In this document: one piece after another, positions 20,721 to 28,110 of the stretch | Layout of the letters: every line of letters starts with the position of its first letter | Position numbering within the stretch: the first letter of the stretch is position 1 | Source of the DNA: Micromonospora ureilytica | GTDB taxonomy: Bacteria; Actinomycetota; Actinomycetes; Mycobacteriales; Micromonosporaceae | Reading direction: 5' to 3' | Length of the DNA stretch: 64,000 nt | Assembly (NCBI RefSeq): GCF_015751765.1 | Contig: NZ_JADOTX010000001.1 | Location: forward strand, 5,146,001 to 5,210,000 | Position numbers and translations under genes: made by a program | The notes under the pieces: model-generated | Told to the model about the DNA's origin: nothing | The model's database searches: none | What the model saw: the letters and a program-made list of their open reading frames with translations, nothing else

Positions 20721-21126
20721 CAGTCCCCCGGGGGTAGGGAAGAAAGAATGGTTGCGGAACGAGCGGACGCTATCGGAGGCCGATCTTCCACGCCAGCAGG
20801 CGGACCCGTTTTCATCCGTCCAGCCCCAGCTGGGCAGACAGTACGGGCGGGATGGTCACCCATCCCGCCCGTACTGCCGTGCGTTATATGAACGACCCGC
20901 AGCGGGCCGATGGAGGACAGCCCCGTCTGGCGACGGTGGTCACGGATATGAGCCGGGACGCTAGCGGCCGACGATCATCTCCACCAGCCCCGCACCGGAC
21001 AGCCTGACGCTGCGGCGGCGGGGACCACCCGTACCGCCGGGGGGTGATCCGGCGGGAGCATGAGCGTCGATCAGCCGAACGGCCGGGTGTCGAGGCGGCC
21101 GTGGCCGTCGCGAAGCAGACGGCGCG
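20721..21126. other. 406-base intergenic region
   Basis: Contains the hairpin at 20839-20876 and the presumed promoter of the surface-protein gene. I see no convincing coding sequence; a 69-codon minus-strand frame at 20961-21170 overlaps the 3-prime end of mqnC, has poor composition for a protein and no ribosome binding site. Confidence 0.6.
20839..20876. terminator. Perfect 17-base-arm hairpin
   Basis: Arms 20839-20855 and 20860-20876 are fully complementary around a TCAC loop. The core GGCGGG-A-TGG / CCA-T-CCCGCC parallels the hairpin at 18935-18972. It lies between mqnC and the surface-protein gene and is probably the mqnC terminator. Confidence 0.7.
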
Positions 21127-22317
21127 TCAGCTGACGTCCACCAGAGGCAGGGATCGGCCCGCGCCGCCACCGGGCAGCGCGATCGAGGAGAAGTGCGAGA
21201 CCACCCGCTCGTCGGTCGGGTCGTCGGCCGGCGTGTGGTGCACGGCGAGCCGGTTGTAGAGGGTGTCGCGCTGGGCGGGGATCCGGTCCGCCGAACGGAT
21301 CATGCCGATCAGCTCGTGCAGGTTGGAGCGGTGCCGCGCCCCGGCGGAGGAGATGACGTTCTCCTCCAGCATGATCGAGCCGAGGTCGTCCACGCCCATG
21401 TGCAGTGAGAGCTGCCCGACGTCCTTACCGGTGGTCAACCAGGACGCCTGCAGGTGCGGCACGGTCTCGAAGAAGAGCCGAGCCACCGCGACGAGCCGCA
21501 GGTATTCCAGGGTGGTCGCCTGGGTGCGGCCCTTCAGGTGGTTGTTCTCCGGCTGGTACGTCCACGGGATGAAGGACCGGAAACCGCGGGTGCGGTCCTG
21601 TACGTCCCGGATCATGCGCAGGTGCTCGATCCGCTCGGCGTGCGTCTCGCCGGTGCCCATCATCATGGTGGCGGTCGACTCGATGCCCTGCCGGTGGGCC
21701 AGCTCCATGACCTCCAGCCAGCGCTCGCCCGACTCCTTGAGGGGCGCGATGGCCTTGCGGGGCCGCTCGGGAAGCATCTCCGCGCCGGCGCCGGCGATCG
21801 AGTCCAGGCCGGCGGTCTTGATCCGGGCGATGGCCTCGTCCAGGCTCACCCCGGAGACCTTGGCCATGTGCAGGATCTCGCTGGGGCCGATCGAGTGGAT
21901 GACCAGCTGCGGGTACGCCTGCTTGACCGAGGAGAACAACTCCTCGTAGTACTCCACGCCGTAGTCCGGGTGGTGCCCGCCCTGGAGCATCACCTGGGTG
22001 GCGCCCAGCTCGACCGCCTCGCCGCACCGGCGCAGGATCTCCTCGGTCGGGTGGGTCCACCCTTCCTTGTGCTTGGGGGCCCGGTAGAACGCGCAGAACT
22101 TGCACGCCGTCACGCAGACGTTCGTGTAGTTGATGTTGCGATCGATCAGGTAGGTGACGACGTTGTCCGGGTAGCGCCGCCGACGCACCGCGTCCGCCGC
22201 CTCGCCCAACGCGTGGAAGGGCGCCTCGGTGTAGAGCAGCAGCGCCTCCTCGGGCGTGATCCGCCCGCCGTCCGCGCCGCGCTGCAGGATGTCGTCGATC
22301 TCCCGGCTCACCGTCAC
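21127..22317 (-). CDS. mqnC: Cyclic dehypoxanthinyl futalosine synthase
   Basis: 396-residue radical SAM enzyme of the futalosine menaquinone pathway. It cyclises dehypoxanthine futalosine to the spiro intermediate. The radical SAM cysteines are in CVTACKFC (68, 72, 75), preceded by NINYTNVC. The C-terminal GVDDLGSIMLEENVISSAG and LQGGHHPDYGVEYYEELF segments are MqnC signatures that separate it from MqnE. GTG 22317 is the likely start after a G-rich stretch; GTG 22311 is an alternative. A palindrome sits 11 bases upstream. Confidence 0.95.
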   Translation of the reverse strand: MTVSREIDDILQRGADGGRITPEEALLLYTEAPFHALGEAADAVRRRRYPDNVVTYLIDRNINYTNVCVTACKFCAFYRAPKHKEGWTHPTEEILRRCGEAVELGATQVMLQGGHHPDYGVEYYEELFSSVKQAYPQLVIHSIGPSEILHMAKVSGVSLDEAIARIKTAGLDSIAGAGAEMLPERPRKAIAPLKESGERWLEVMELAHRQGIESTATMMMGTGETHAERIEHLRMIRDVQDRTRGFRSFIPWTYQPENNHLKGRTQATTLEYLRLVAVARLFFETVPHLQASWLTTGKDVGQLSLHMGVDDLGSIMLEENVISSAGARHRSNLHELIGMIRSADRIPAQRDTLYNRLAVHHTPADDPTDERVVSHFSSIALPGGGAGRSLPLVDVS

Positions 22318-22328
22318 CCCCCGAGCCT

Positions 22329-22345
22329 ACGTCGGCCCCCGACGT
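22329..22345. promoter_or_regulatory. Palindrome just upstream of mqnC
   Basis: ACGTCGG and CCGACGT arms, perfect, three-base spacer, ending 11 bases before the mqnC start codon. It may be an operator or a leader hairpin near the ribosome binding site. No regulator can be named. Confidence 0.35.
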
Positions 22346-22482
22346 GGCCTTCGGCCCGGGGATACACATGCGGGCGCCTATTATATTTTGAGATCATCTA
22401 TAACTTGTCAGTCTGCGCTTGACAACCTGTACTCATGAACGCGAACATCCTCTTCAAGGCTTCGCCCCAGGGAGGTTGCGAT

Positions 22483-22878
22483 ATGAGCGAGATGGATACC
22501 GCTCCGGGCATTGCCGCCCGATGTCGGGCCGACGGCGGGCTAACGGAAGCAACCCTCGGCGAGTTACGGGACGAGTTGGGCTACCGAAAGCTGGGCCGTT
22601 GGGTCTTGGTGGAGATCGCGGACAGGCTCAGGGCGACCGGCCTCGGCTTCTTCCCCCCACAACGGCTCGATGCGGAACTCAACACCGAGCCTCGCCAGTC
22701 GCAGACGGTCTGGATCTACGTGCGAGACGGCGGGTCCCGGGCACGGGTAATCGACGCTGTCCTTGAGCCTGACAACTGCGACGTTCGGGCGGAGCTCAAC
22801 GCCATCGGCACCAAGCACCTCGAAGCACTGACGCCCCAACAGAGGCTGGATCGAATCCGCGACATCGTCAACGCCTGA
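22483..22878 (+). CDS. Accessory cassette protein 1 (winged-helix-like, unknown)
   Basis: 131 residues from ATG 22483, chosen because AGGGAGG lies seven bases upstream; an in-frame ATG at 22435 lacks one. The first half (GLTEATLGELRDELGYRKLGRW) reads like a small winged-helix domain. The middle ends in a strand-rich segment (SQTVWIYVRDGG). The C-terminal half is helical and charged. I do not recognise a named family. It is followed 36 bases later by the DUF3800-like gene in the same direction, suggesting an operon. Flanking sequence at 22380-22440 is unusually AT-rich for this genome. A transferred element is plausible. Confidence 0.7.
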   Translation: MSEMDTAPGIAARCRADGGLTEATLGELRDELGYRKLGRWVLVEIADRLRATGLGFFPPQRLDAELNTEPRQSQTVWIYVRDGGSRARVIDAVLEPDNCDVRAELNAIGTKHLEALTPQQRLDRIRDIVNA

Positions 22879-22914
22879 CCCGCCCTTGGCCTCCACGAGA
22901 AAGGTCCACGCTCC

Positions 22915-23442
22915 ATGAACGCGCACGTCTTCGTGGACGAGACCAAGGAGCGAGGGCTTCTCGTCGCGGCTGCGATCGTACTGCCGGCGGATGTGGCCGC
23001 TGCCCGCCGGACCATTCGCGATCTGATCCTGCCCGGCCAGCGCCGTATCCATTTTCACAAGGAAAAAGACGACCGACGCCGGCAGATAATCGCTGCCGTC
23101 GTCACACTGTCTGCCCACGCGGTGATCTTCGACGCAAGAAGACATCGTGACCCCAGGATGGTGCGCGAGGCTTGCCTCGTCGAACTCGTGGAGCACGCAG
23201 CGAAGATAAACGCTGCACGCCTCGTCCTGGAGCGTGACGATTCGACATTCCAAGCCGACCAGCGTCTGCTCTTCGAGCAGGTGAGGAAGTCGGGGACGTC
23301 CGGCAACCTGCGTTACGACCAACTGAGAGCCCACGAGGAGTGCCTGCTGGCGATTCCCGACGCACTGGCCTGGTGCTGGGCCAAGGGTGGCCGATGGAAG
23401 ACGTCCGTGCAGCGCGTCGTCAGGGAGACGCGGCAGGTCTGA
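22915..23442 (+). CDS. Accessory cassette protein 2 (DUF3800-like, RNase H fold)
   Basis: 175 residues. The opening VFVDETKERGLLVAAAIVL has the early acidic strand (D-E) typical of DUF3800/RNase-H-like proteins. HFHKEKDDRRR, a central LVLERDDSTFQADQR with acidic residues, and a late LLAIPDALAWCWAKGG in place of the family's AD-ALAW-type helix follow. Catalytic activity is unproven. GAGAAAGG about ten bases upstream supports ATG 22915. Codon use includes AGA and AAA-rich stretches rarer in neighbouring genes. Function is unknown; nuclease in phage defence or a mobile element is a possibility, not a conclusion. Confidence 0.7.
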   Translation: MNAHVFVDETKERGLLVAAAIVLPADVAAARRTIRDLILPGQRRIHFHKEKDDRRRQIIAAVVTLSAHAVIFDARRHRDPRMVREACLVELVEHAAKINAARLVLERDDSTFQADQRLLFEQVRKSGTSGNLRYDQLRAHEECLLAIPDALAWCWAKGGRWKTSVQRVVRETRQV

Positions 23443-23461
23443 CAGGGCCCGGGAGACGCGA

Positions 23462-23498
23462 AACCCGGCTCACCCACCGTCCGGAAGGCTGCCGGGTT
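23462..23498 (+). terminator. Weak hairpin after the accessory cassette
   Basis: AACCCGGC (23462-23469) and GCCGGGTT (23491-23498) are perfectly complementary but separated by 21 bases. It starts 19 bases after the DUF3800-like stop. The remaining 150 bases to the next gene hold nothing I recognise. Confidence 0.4.
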
Positions 23499-23650
23499 CA
23501 CTTCCAAGGAGCTACTGCCCCTGGCAGTTGCAGGCTACCTCTGCCCGTCTCCCACGGGCAAGGAATTGGCCGTTGGGCGATCTGATAAATCTCCCCTATG
23601 CCGGAGTGATCTAGGGCAACACCCCCGGAACGGCAGGCTGCCGGATCTAC

Positions 23651-24052
23651 TCAGCTCTCGCGTACCTCGACGTTAATGCCGTAGGTGTCCCGCAGTTCCG
23701 CCGCGAGTTCCGGCCCCGCCCAGGCCGGCGCGTACGCCTCCCACCACGGACGCTCGGAGAGCCCCGGCATCCCCTGCTCGGAGAGAACTGCCCGGAACCG
23801 CTCGTCCGCAGCCGCGACCCGCTCCCGGACCCACCCCATCTGCGGAAAGCCGAACAACCGTTCGTCGGTCAGCACCCTCTCGATGGCGTCCCGGATGCTG
23901 AGGTCGAGCCAGTACTCGTCGAAGACGTCGTCGTAGCCCTCCTCGCAGAACCCGACGAACTGCTCCCATCCCTCCACGTAGCCGGTCGGACGACGCCCTC
24001 CGGTGACGTCGGCGAACCGCTCGACGAACTCGCGGTCGTTCGGCGGCCTCAC
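23651..24052 (-). CDS. Hypothetical protein coupled to paaE
   Basis: 133 residues starting VRPPNDREFVERF at GTG 24052, which overlaps the paaE stop (GTGA). Acidic, aromatic-rich and helical (for example YDDVFDEYWLDLSIRDAIERVL), soluble. I do not recognise a family. Translational coupling to paaE suggests it belongs to the phenylacetate operon, but it is not a standard paa gene. Longer upstream frame is a paaE shadow. Confidence 0.7.
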   Translation of the reverse strand: MRPPNDREFVERFADVTGGRRPTGYVEGWEQFVGFCEEGYDDVFDEYWLDLSIRDAIERVLTDERLFGFPQMGWVRERVAAADERFRAVLSEQGMPGLSERPWWEAYAPAWAGPELAAELRDTYGINVEVRES

Positions 24053-25158
24053 GCGTCGTAGTCGATGGTGAGCTTGTCGGTGGTCGGGCTGGACTGGCAG
24101 GTCAGGACGTAACCGGCGGCCAGCTCGTCGGGCTCCAGCGCGTAGTTGCGGGCCATCGTGACCGAGCCGTCGACGACCTTCGCCTTGCAGGTCGAGCAGA
24201 CACCGCCCTTGCAGGCGTACGGCAGCTCGCCCCGTACCTTCAGCGCGGCGTCCAGCACCCGTTCCTCGCGGCCCATGGTGAAGCTCGACGACCGGCCGTC
24301 CAGCACGATGGTGACCTCGGCCCCGGCGCCCGCCTGGTCGACGGGTCGGCGCACCGGCTCCGGTGGTGTGTCGACGTGGAACAGCTCGGTGTGCACCGCC
24401 GACTCGGGCAGCCCGTGTGCGGTCAGCACGTCCCGGACGTCGACCACCATGCCGTACGGGCCGCAGAGGAACCACTCCTCGATCAGGTCGCCCGGCACGA
24501 TGGTGCCCAGCAGCCGGCCCAGCCGCTCGGCGTCGATCCGACCGGAGAGCAGCGGCGACTCGCCCTGTTCCCGGGAGAGGACGTGCACCAGGTGCAGCCG
24601 GGTGGGATAGCGGTCCTTCAGGTCGGCCAACTCCTCGGCGAACATCACAGTGTTCGCCGTGCGGTTGCCGTACACCAGTGTGAAGGTGCTGGCCGGCTCG
24701 ACGGCCAGGGCTGTCGCGACGAGCGCGAGCACCGGGGTGATGCCGGAGCCGGCGACGACCGCGCCGTAGTGCCGCGCGCGGTCCGGCGCGAACGCCGTGG
24801 TGAAGGTGCCCAGCGGCGGCAGCACCTCGACCGTGTCGCCACCGCGCAGCGCCCCGCAGGCGAACGCCGAGAAGGCGCCGCCGGGGATCTCCCGCACCCC
24901 GATCCGCAACCGGCCGCGCCGGGCCAGGTCGTCGGGGGTGGAGCAGATGGAGTACGACCGGCGCACGTCCGCGCCGTCCTCAGCAACTCGCCGGACCGTG
25001 AGGTGCTGGCCCGCGCGGAACGCGAAGGTCTCCCGCAGTTCCTCGGGTACGGCGAAGGTCACCGCCACGGAGTCGTCGGTGAGCCGGTCGACGGCGGCGA
25101 CGGACAGCGGGTGGAAGACCGGCCGGCGGCGAACCGGACGGGTGATGGTGACAGTCAC
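24049..25158 (-). CDS. paaE: Phenylacetyl-CoA epoxidase reductase subunit
   Basis: 369 residues. The N-terminal two thirds is a ferredoxin-NADP reductase module: FAD motif RRSYSICSTPDD, NADP-binding VVAGSGITPVLAL, and CGPYGMV. The C-terminal third is a plant-type 2Fe-2S ferredoxin with CKGGVCSTCKAKV and LTCQSSP. It feeds electrons from NADPH to the PaaA di-iron site. GTG 25158 overlaps the paaD stop. Longer open frame upstream is paaD/paaC in another frame. Confidence 0.95.
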   Translation of the reverse strand: MTVTITRPVRRRPVFHPLSVAAVDRLTDDSVAVTFAVPEELRETFAFRAGQHLTVRRVAEDGADVRRSYSICSTPDDLARRGRLRIGVREIPGGAFSAFACGALRGGDTVEVLPPLGTFTTAFAPDRARHYGAVVAGSGITPVLALVATALAVEPASTFTLVYGNRTANTVMFAEELADLKDRYPTRLHLVHVLSREQGESPLLSGRIDAERLGRLLGTIVPGDLIEEWFLCGPYGMVVDVRDVLTAHGLPESAVHTELFHVDTPPEPVRRPVDQAGAGAEVTIVLDGRSSSFTMGREERVLDAALKVRGELPYACKGGVCSTCKAKVVDGSVTMARNYALEPDELAAGYVLTCQSSPTTDKLTIDYDA

Positions 25159-25628
25159 AGCGCCTTCAGGTGGTCGAAGGGTTCGGAGCAGGAGCGGCAC
25201 CGCCACAGCGCCTTGCACGCGGTGGAGCCGAACCGGCTGACCTGCTCGGTCTCCGGCGAGCCGCACTGCGGGCAGCGGACCGCGAGCGTCAGCGACACGA
25301 CGCCGGCGGTGGGCACCGGGGCCGGCGGGGCGATCCCGGCGGCGGCGAGCTTGGCCCGCCCACCCTCGGAGATCCAGTCGGTGCTCCACGGTGGGCTGTA
25401 GACGGTCTGGACCTCGGCGTCCGGATGGCCGGCAGCGGTGAGCGCGCGGCGGATGTCGGCCCGGATCACGTCCATCGCCGGGCAGCCGGTGTAGGTCGGG
25501 GTGATGGTGACGGTGACCCGGCCACTGGTCGGGTCCTCCTCGACCGCCCGCAGGATGCCCAGCTCGTCGATGGTGATGACCCGGATCTCCGGGTCCACCA
25601 CCGACGCGGCCGCGTCTCTGGGGTTCAC
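25155..25628 (-). CDS. paaD: Phenylacetyl-CoA epoxidase assembly protein
   Basis: 157 residues. The N-terminal half is a DUF59/MIP18-like domain (DPEIRVITIDELGILR, TPTYTGCPAMDVIRADI). The C-terminal half is a zinc-ribbon-like Cys cluster (CPQCGSPETEQVSRFGSTACK and CRSC). PaaD is needed for maturation of the epoxidase metal or Fe-S centre. GTG 25628 overlaps the paaC stop by four bases. Confidence 0.94.
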   Translation of the reverse strand: MNPRDAAASVVDPEIRVITIDELGILRAVEEDPTSGRVTVTITPTYTGCPAMDVIRADIRRALTAAGHPDAEVQTVYSPPWSTDWISEGGRAKLAAAGIAPPAPVPTAGVVSLTLAVRCPQCGSPETEQVSRFGSTACKALWRCRSCSEPFDHLKAL

Positions 25629-26350
25629 CAGTTCGCTCCGGGGTGGGCCCGGTGCAGCACCTGCATCTCGGCGAGCAGGTAGGCCAGGTGCTCGGTGTGC
25701 ACACCGGCCCGCCCGCCGGCCGGGGCCCAGGCACTGTCCGGCCGGGTGAGCGTCGCCTCGGCCAGCGCCGGGCCGACGACCTCGTCGAACGCCGGCCGCA
25801 CTGTGGCCGGGTCGACCGGCGCCGCCGGGTCCGCGGCGAACAGCTCATGGGTGTACGGCCACACCTGGTCGACGGCCGTCTGCATCCGACGGTGCGACTC
25901 CTCGGTGCCGTCACCGAGCCGCTTCACCCACAGCGCGCCGTGGTCCAGGTGGTACGCCGACTCCTTGCGCGCCTTCGCGCCGATGGCGGCTAACCGCTCG
26001 TCCGCGCAACCGGCCAGCGCCGTGTACAGCGGCAGCTGGTAGGCCGCCAGGAAGAACAGCTTCGCCATCGTCACCGCGAAGTCGCCGTTGGGCAGCTCGA
26101 CCAGTAGCGCGTTGCGGAACTCGCGGTCGTCGCGCAGGTACGCCAACGCGTCCTCGTCGCGCCCGGCGCCCTCCAACTCGCCCGCGTACGACAGCAGCAG
26201 GCGCGCCGCGCCGAGCTGGTCGAGGGCGATGTTGGACAGCGCGATGTCCTCTTCCATCTCCGGTGCGCGGGTGGCCCACTCGGCCAGCCGCTGGGCCGCG
26301 ACCAACGCGTCGTCGGCGAGCGAGAGGGTGAAGTCGAAGGGCCCGTTCAC
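25625..26350 (-). CDS. paaC: Phenylacetyl-CoA epoxidase structural subunit
   Basis: 241-residue helical, ferritin-like protein that partners PaaA but lacks metal ligands. Family segments are EDIALSNIALDQLGAARLLL and RKESAYHLDHGALWVKRLGDGTEES. GTG 26350 overlaps the paaB stop. Length is normal. The open frame to 26611 is a paaB shadow. Confidence 0.95.
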   Translation of the reverse strand: MNGPFDFTLSLADDALVAAQRLAEWATRAPEMEEDIALSNIALDQLGAARLLLSYAGELEGAGRDEDALAYLRDDREFRNALLVELPNGDFAVTMAKLFFLAAYQLPLYTALAGCADERLAAIGAKARKESAYHLDHGALWVKRLGDGTEESHRRMQTAVDQVWPYTHELFAADPAAPVDPATVRPAFDEVVGPALAEATLTRPDSAWAPAGGRAGVHTEHLAYLLAEMQVLHRAHPGANW

Positions 26351-26631
26351 AGGTGTGCCACCCCGTCCGGCACCTCGTAGAAGGTGGGATGGCGGTAGAC
26401 CTTGTCGGCGGCCGGGTCGAAGAAGGCGTCCTTCTCGTCCGGGCTGGACGCGGTGATCGCGCCGGCCGGCACCACCCAGATCGACACGCCCTCCTGGCGG
26501 CGGGTGTAGAGGTCGCGGGCGTTGTGCAGCGCGAGCTCGGCGTCGGGGGCGTGCAGGCTGCCGACGTGCGTGTGTGACAGCCCGCGCCGGGCCCGCACGA
26601 AGACCTCCCACAAAGGCGAATGACTCGTCAT
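26347..26631 (-). CDS. paaB: Phenylacetyl-CoA epoxidase bridging subunit
   Basis: 94 residues from MTSHSPLWEVFVRARRGLSHTHVGSLHAPD, normal PaaB length. Typical closing is DKVYRHPTFYEVPDGVAHL. PaaB bridges PaaAC pairs in the epoxidase. An in-frame GTG at 26667 overlaps the paaA stop and has AAGGAGA ten bases upstream, so a 12-residue longer form ([12 protein letters not shown]) is possible. Those 12 codons look like a dispersed repeat, so I keep the short form, although its own ribosome binding site is weak. Confidence 0.92.
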   Translation of the reverse strand: MTSHSPLWEVFVRARRGLSHTHVGSLHAPDAELALHNARDLYTRRQEGVSIWVVPAGAITASSPDEKDAFFDPAADKVYRHPTFYEVPDGVAHL

Positions 26632-26667
26632 GCCAGGTTGCTCGGCTTGCTCGCTACGCACGCTCAC
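26632..26667. repeat. Stop-anchored repeat-like segment between paaA and paaB
   Basis: Minus strand: starts at the paaA stop codon as GTGAGCGTGCGTAGCGAGCA and runs to the paaB start. It parallels the nuo operon repeats by beginning with TGAGCG at a stop codon and by encoding a peptide ([12 protein letters not shown]) similar to that of the nuoD-nuoE copy. It may be a divergent relative. Confidence 0.4.
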
Positions 26668-27740
26668 GCGGCCACCGTCTCCTTCTGTCCCGCCCGCTTC
26701 GCGGCGTACGCCGCGGCGGCCTCGCGTACCCAGGTGCCGTCGGCGTGCGCGGCCCGGCGGTGGGCGATCCGCTCGCGGTTGCACGGCCCGTCGCCGGAGA
26801 TCACCCGCATCAGCTCGTCATAGTCCGGCTGGGTGTAGTCGTACGCCTGCCGCTCGTCGTTCCAGCGCAGGTCGGCGTCGGGGATGCGCAGCCCGAGGAT
26901 CTCGGCCTGCTGGACGCACATGTCGACGAAGCGTTGCCGCAGATCGTCGTTCGAGAAACGCTTGATCTTCCAGGCCATCGACTGGGTGGAGTGCGTGGAG
27001 TCGCCGTCCGGCGGGCCGAACATGGCCAGCGACGGGTACCACCATCGGTCCACCGCGTCCTGTGCCATCGCCCGCTGCGCGGGGGTGCCGTGCCCCAGGG
27101 TGTGCAGGATCTCGTACCCCTGCCGTTGGTGGAACGACTCCTCCTTGCAGACCCGGATCATCGCGCGGGCGTACGGGCCGTAGGAGCAACGGCAGAGCGG
27201 CACCTGGTTGACGATCGCCGCGCCGTCCACCAACCACCCGATGGCACCCACGTCGGCCCAGCTGAGAGTGGGGTAGTTGAAGATCGAGCTGTACTTCTGG
27301 CGGCCGTCGAGCAGCAGTTGGACCAGCTCGTCACGGCTGATGCCGAGGGTCTCGGCGGCGGCGTAGAGGTAGAGGCCGTGACCCGCCTCGTCCTGCACCT
27401 TGGCCAACAGGATCGCCTTGCGCTTGAGCGACGGCGCCCGACTGATCCAGTTGCCCTCCGGCTGCATGCCGATGATCTCGGAGTGGGCGTGCTGGGCGAT
27501 CTGCCGGATCAGCGTCCGCCGGTACGCGTCGGGCATCCAGTCGCGGGGCTCGATCTTCTGCTCGGCGTCGACCACCTCGGCGAAGTACGCCGCCAGGTCC
27601 TCGTCCGGCGCGGGGCCGCCACGCCGCCCGCGCGCCGCCGCTGCTCGCAGCTCTGCCTCGGCGGCCTCGACCTCGCCCAGCAGGCCGCCGGGCGCCTCGT
27701 CCGGGGTGCCGTTCGGGGCGGAGAAGTCGTTGCCATACAT
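26664..27740 (-). CDS. paaA: Phenylacetyl-CoA epoxidase catalytic subunit
   Basis: 358-residue di-iron oxygenase subunit that epoxidises phenylacetyl-CoA in aerobic phenylacetate degradation. Ferritin-like helices carry the ligands, visible in [31 protein letters not shown] and [13 protein letters not shown]. The start is ATG 27740 (MYGNDF); the open frame to 27806 is upstream promoter sequence. No good ribosome binding site is seen, so a leaderless or short-leader mRNA is possible. First gene of a tightly overlapped paaABCDE operon. Confidence 0.95.
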   Translation of the reverse strand: MYGNDFSAPNGTPDEAPGGLLGEVEAAEAELRAAAARGRRGGPAPDEDLAAYFAEVVDAEQKIEPRDWMPDAYRRTLIRQIAQHAHSEIIGMQPEGNWISRAPSLKRKAILLAKVQDEAGHGLYLYAAAETLGISRDELVQLLLDGRQKYSSIFNYPTLSWADVGAIGWLVDGAAIVNQVPLCRCSYGPYARAMIRVCKEESFHQRQGYEILHTLGHGTPAQRAMAQDAVDRWWYPSLAMFGPPDGDSTHSTQSMAWKIKRFSNDDLRQRFVDMCVQQAEILGLRIPDADLRWNDERQAYDYTQPDYDELMRVISGDGPCNRERIAHRRAAHADGTWVREAAAAYAAKRAGQKETVAA

Positions 27741-28110
27741 GAGGCTAAGTGTTACAGCTTGCGCCTCGTTGCACCAGGGGGTGTAACAGGAATCCGAGCA
27801 TCCCATCCGTAATCGAATGACTGCTTTGTGCTACCTGGAGGTCGTTATGTCGTCGTGACTTAGGCCACGAAACAAAGGTGAATCACTGCAAAAACCTCAT
27901 ACCGGCCCCATATCCCGCCTTTATCGCAGGTTGCCTAGTGTCGAACCCTGGCGGTCGGCCGGTCCGGACGTAGACTTCTGCCGGACAACCGATCGGCTGC
28001 CGACATCGACATCTCCACAGAGGCCACCTCCCCCGGCCTCGGCGATCGCACCGATTCGTCCCGACGACAAGCCGGTCCCCCCGGCCCTGACACCTGGAGT
28101 TCACCCACTC
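27741..28110. other. 370-base divergent intergenic region paaA / serine hydrolases
   Basis: Holds the paaA promoter with its inverted repeat (27750-27788) and the promoter of the plus-strand pair; TAGTGT at 27936-27941 is a possible plus-strand -10. The 27820-27900 stretch is AT-richer. I see no gene. GGAGG followed by a three-codon ATG-TCG-TCG-TGA at 27847 is probably chance. Confidence 0.5.
27750..27788. promoter_or_regulatory. Paired TGTTACA / TGTAACA sites upstream of paaA
   Basis: TGTTACA (27750-27756) and its exact inverse TGTAACA (27782-27788) face each other 25 bases apart and bracket the region just upstream of the paaA start. This spacing would suit a dimeric repressor bound at two half-sites or looping. 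It does not match PaaX or PaaR consensus sites I know. Confidence 0.4.

Noticed and set aside
18885..20891. 668-codon plus-strand frame over the surface-protein gene
   Set aside because: Arg-Gly-rich translation is the shadow of the Thr-Pro repeat on the other strand.
20961..21170. 69-codon minus-strand ORF after mqnC
   Set aside because: Overlaps mqnC, composition is Pro/Arg-rich, and no ribosome binding site is seen.
24053..25914. A 621-residue fused PaaE
   Set aside because: The N-terminal part is paaD/paaC in another frame; the FAD-reductase domain starts at GTG 25158, which overlaps the paaD stop.
27836..27860. GGAGG followed by a three-codon ORF (ATG TCG TCG TGA)
   Set aside because: Too short and not clearly linked to a downstream gene; probably chance.
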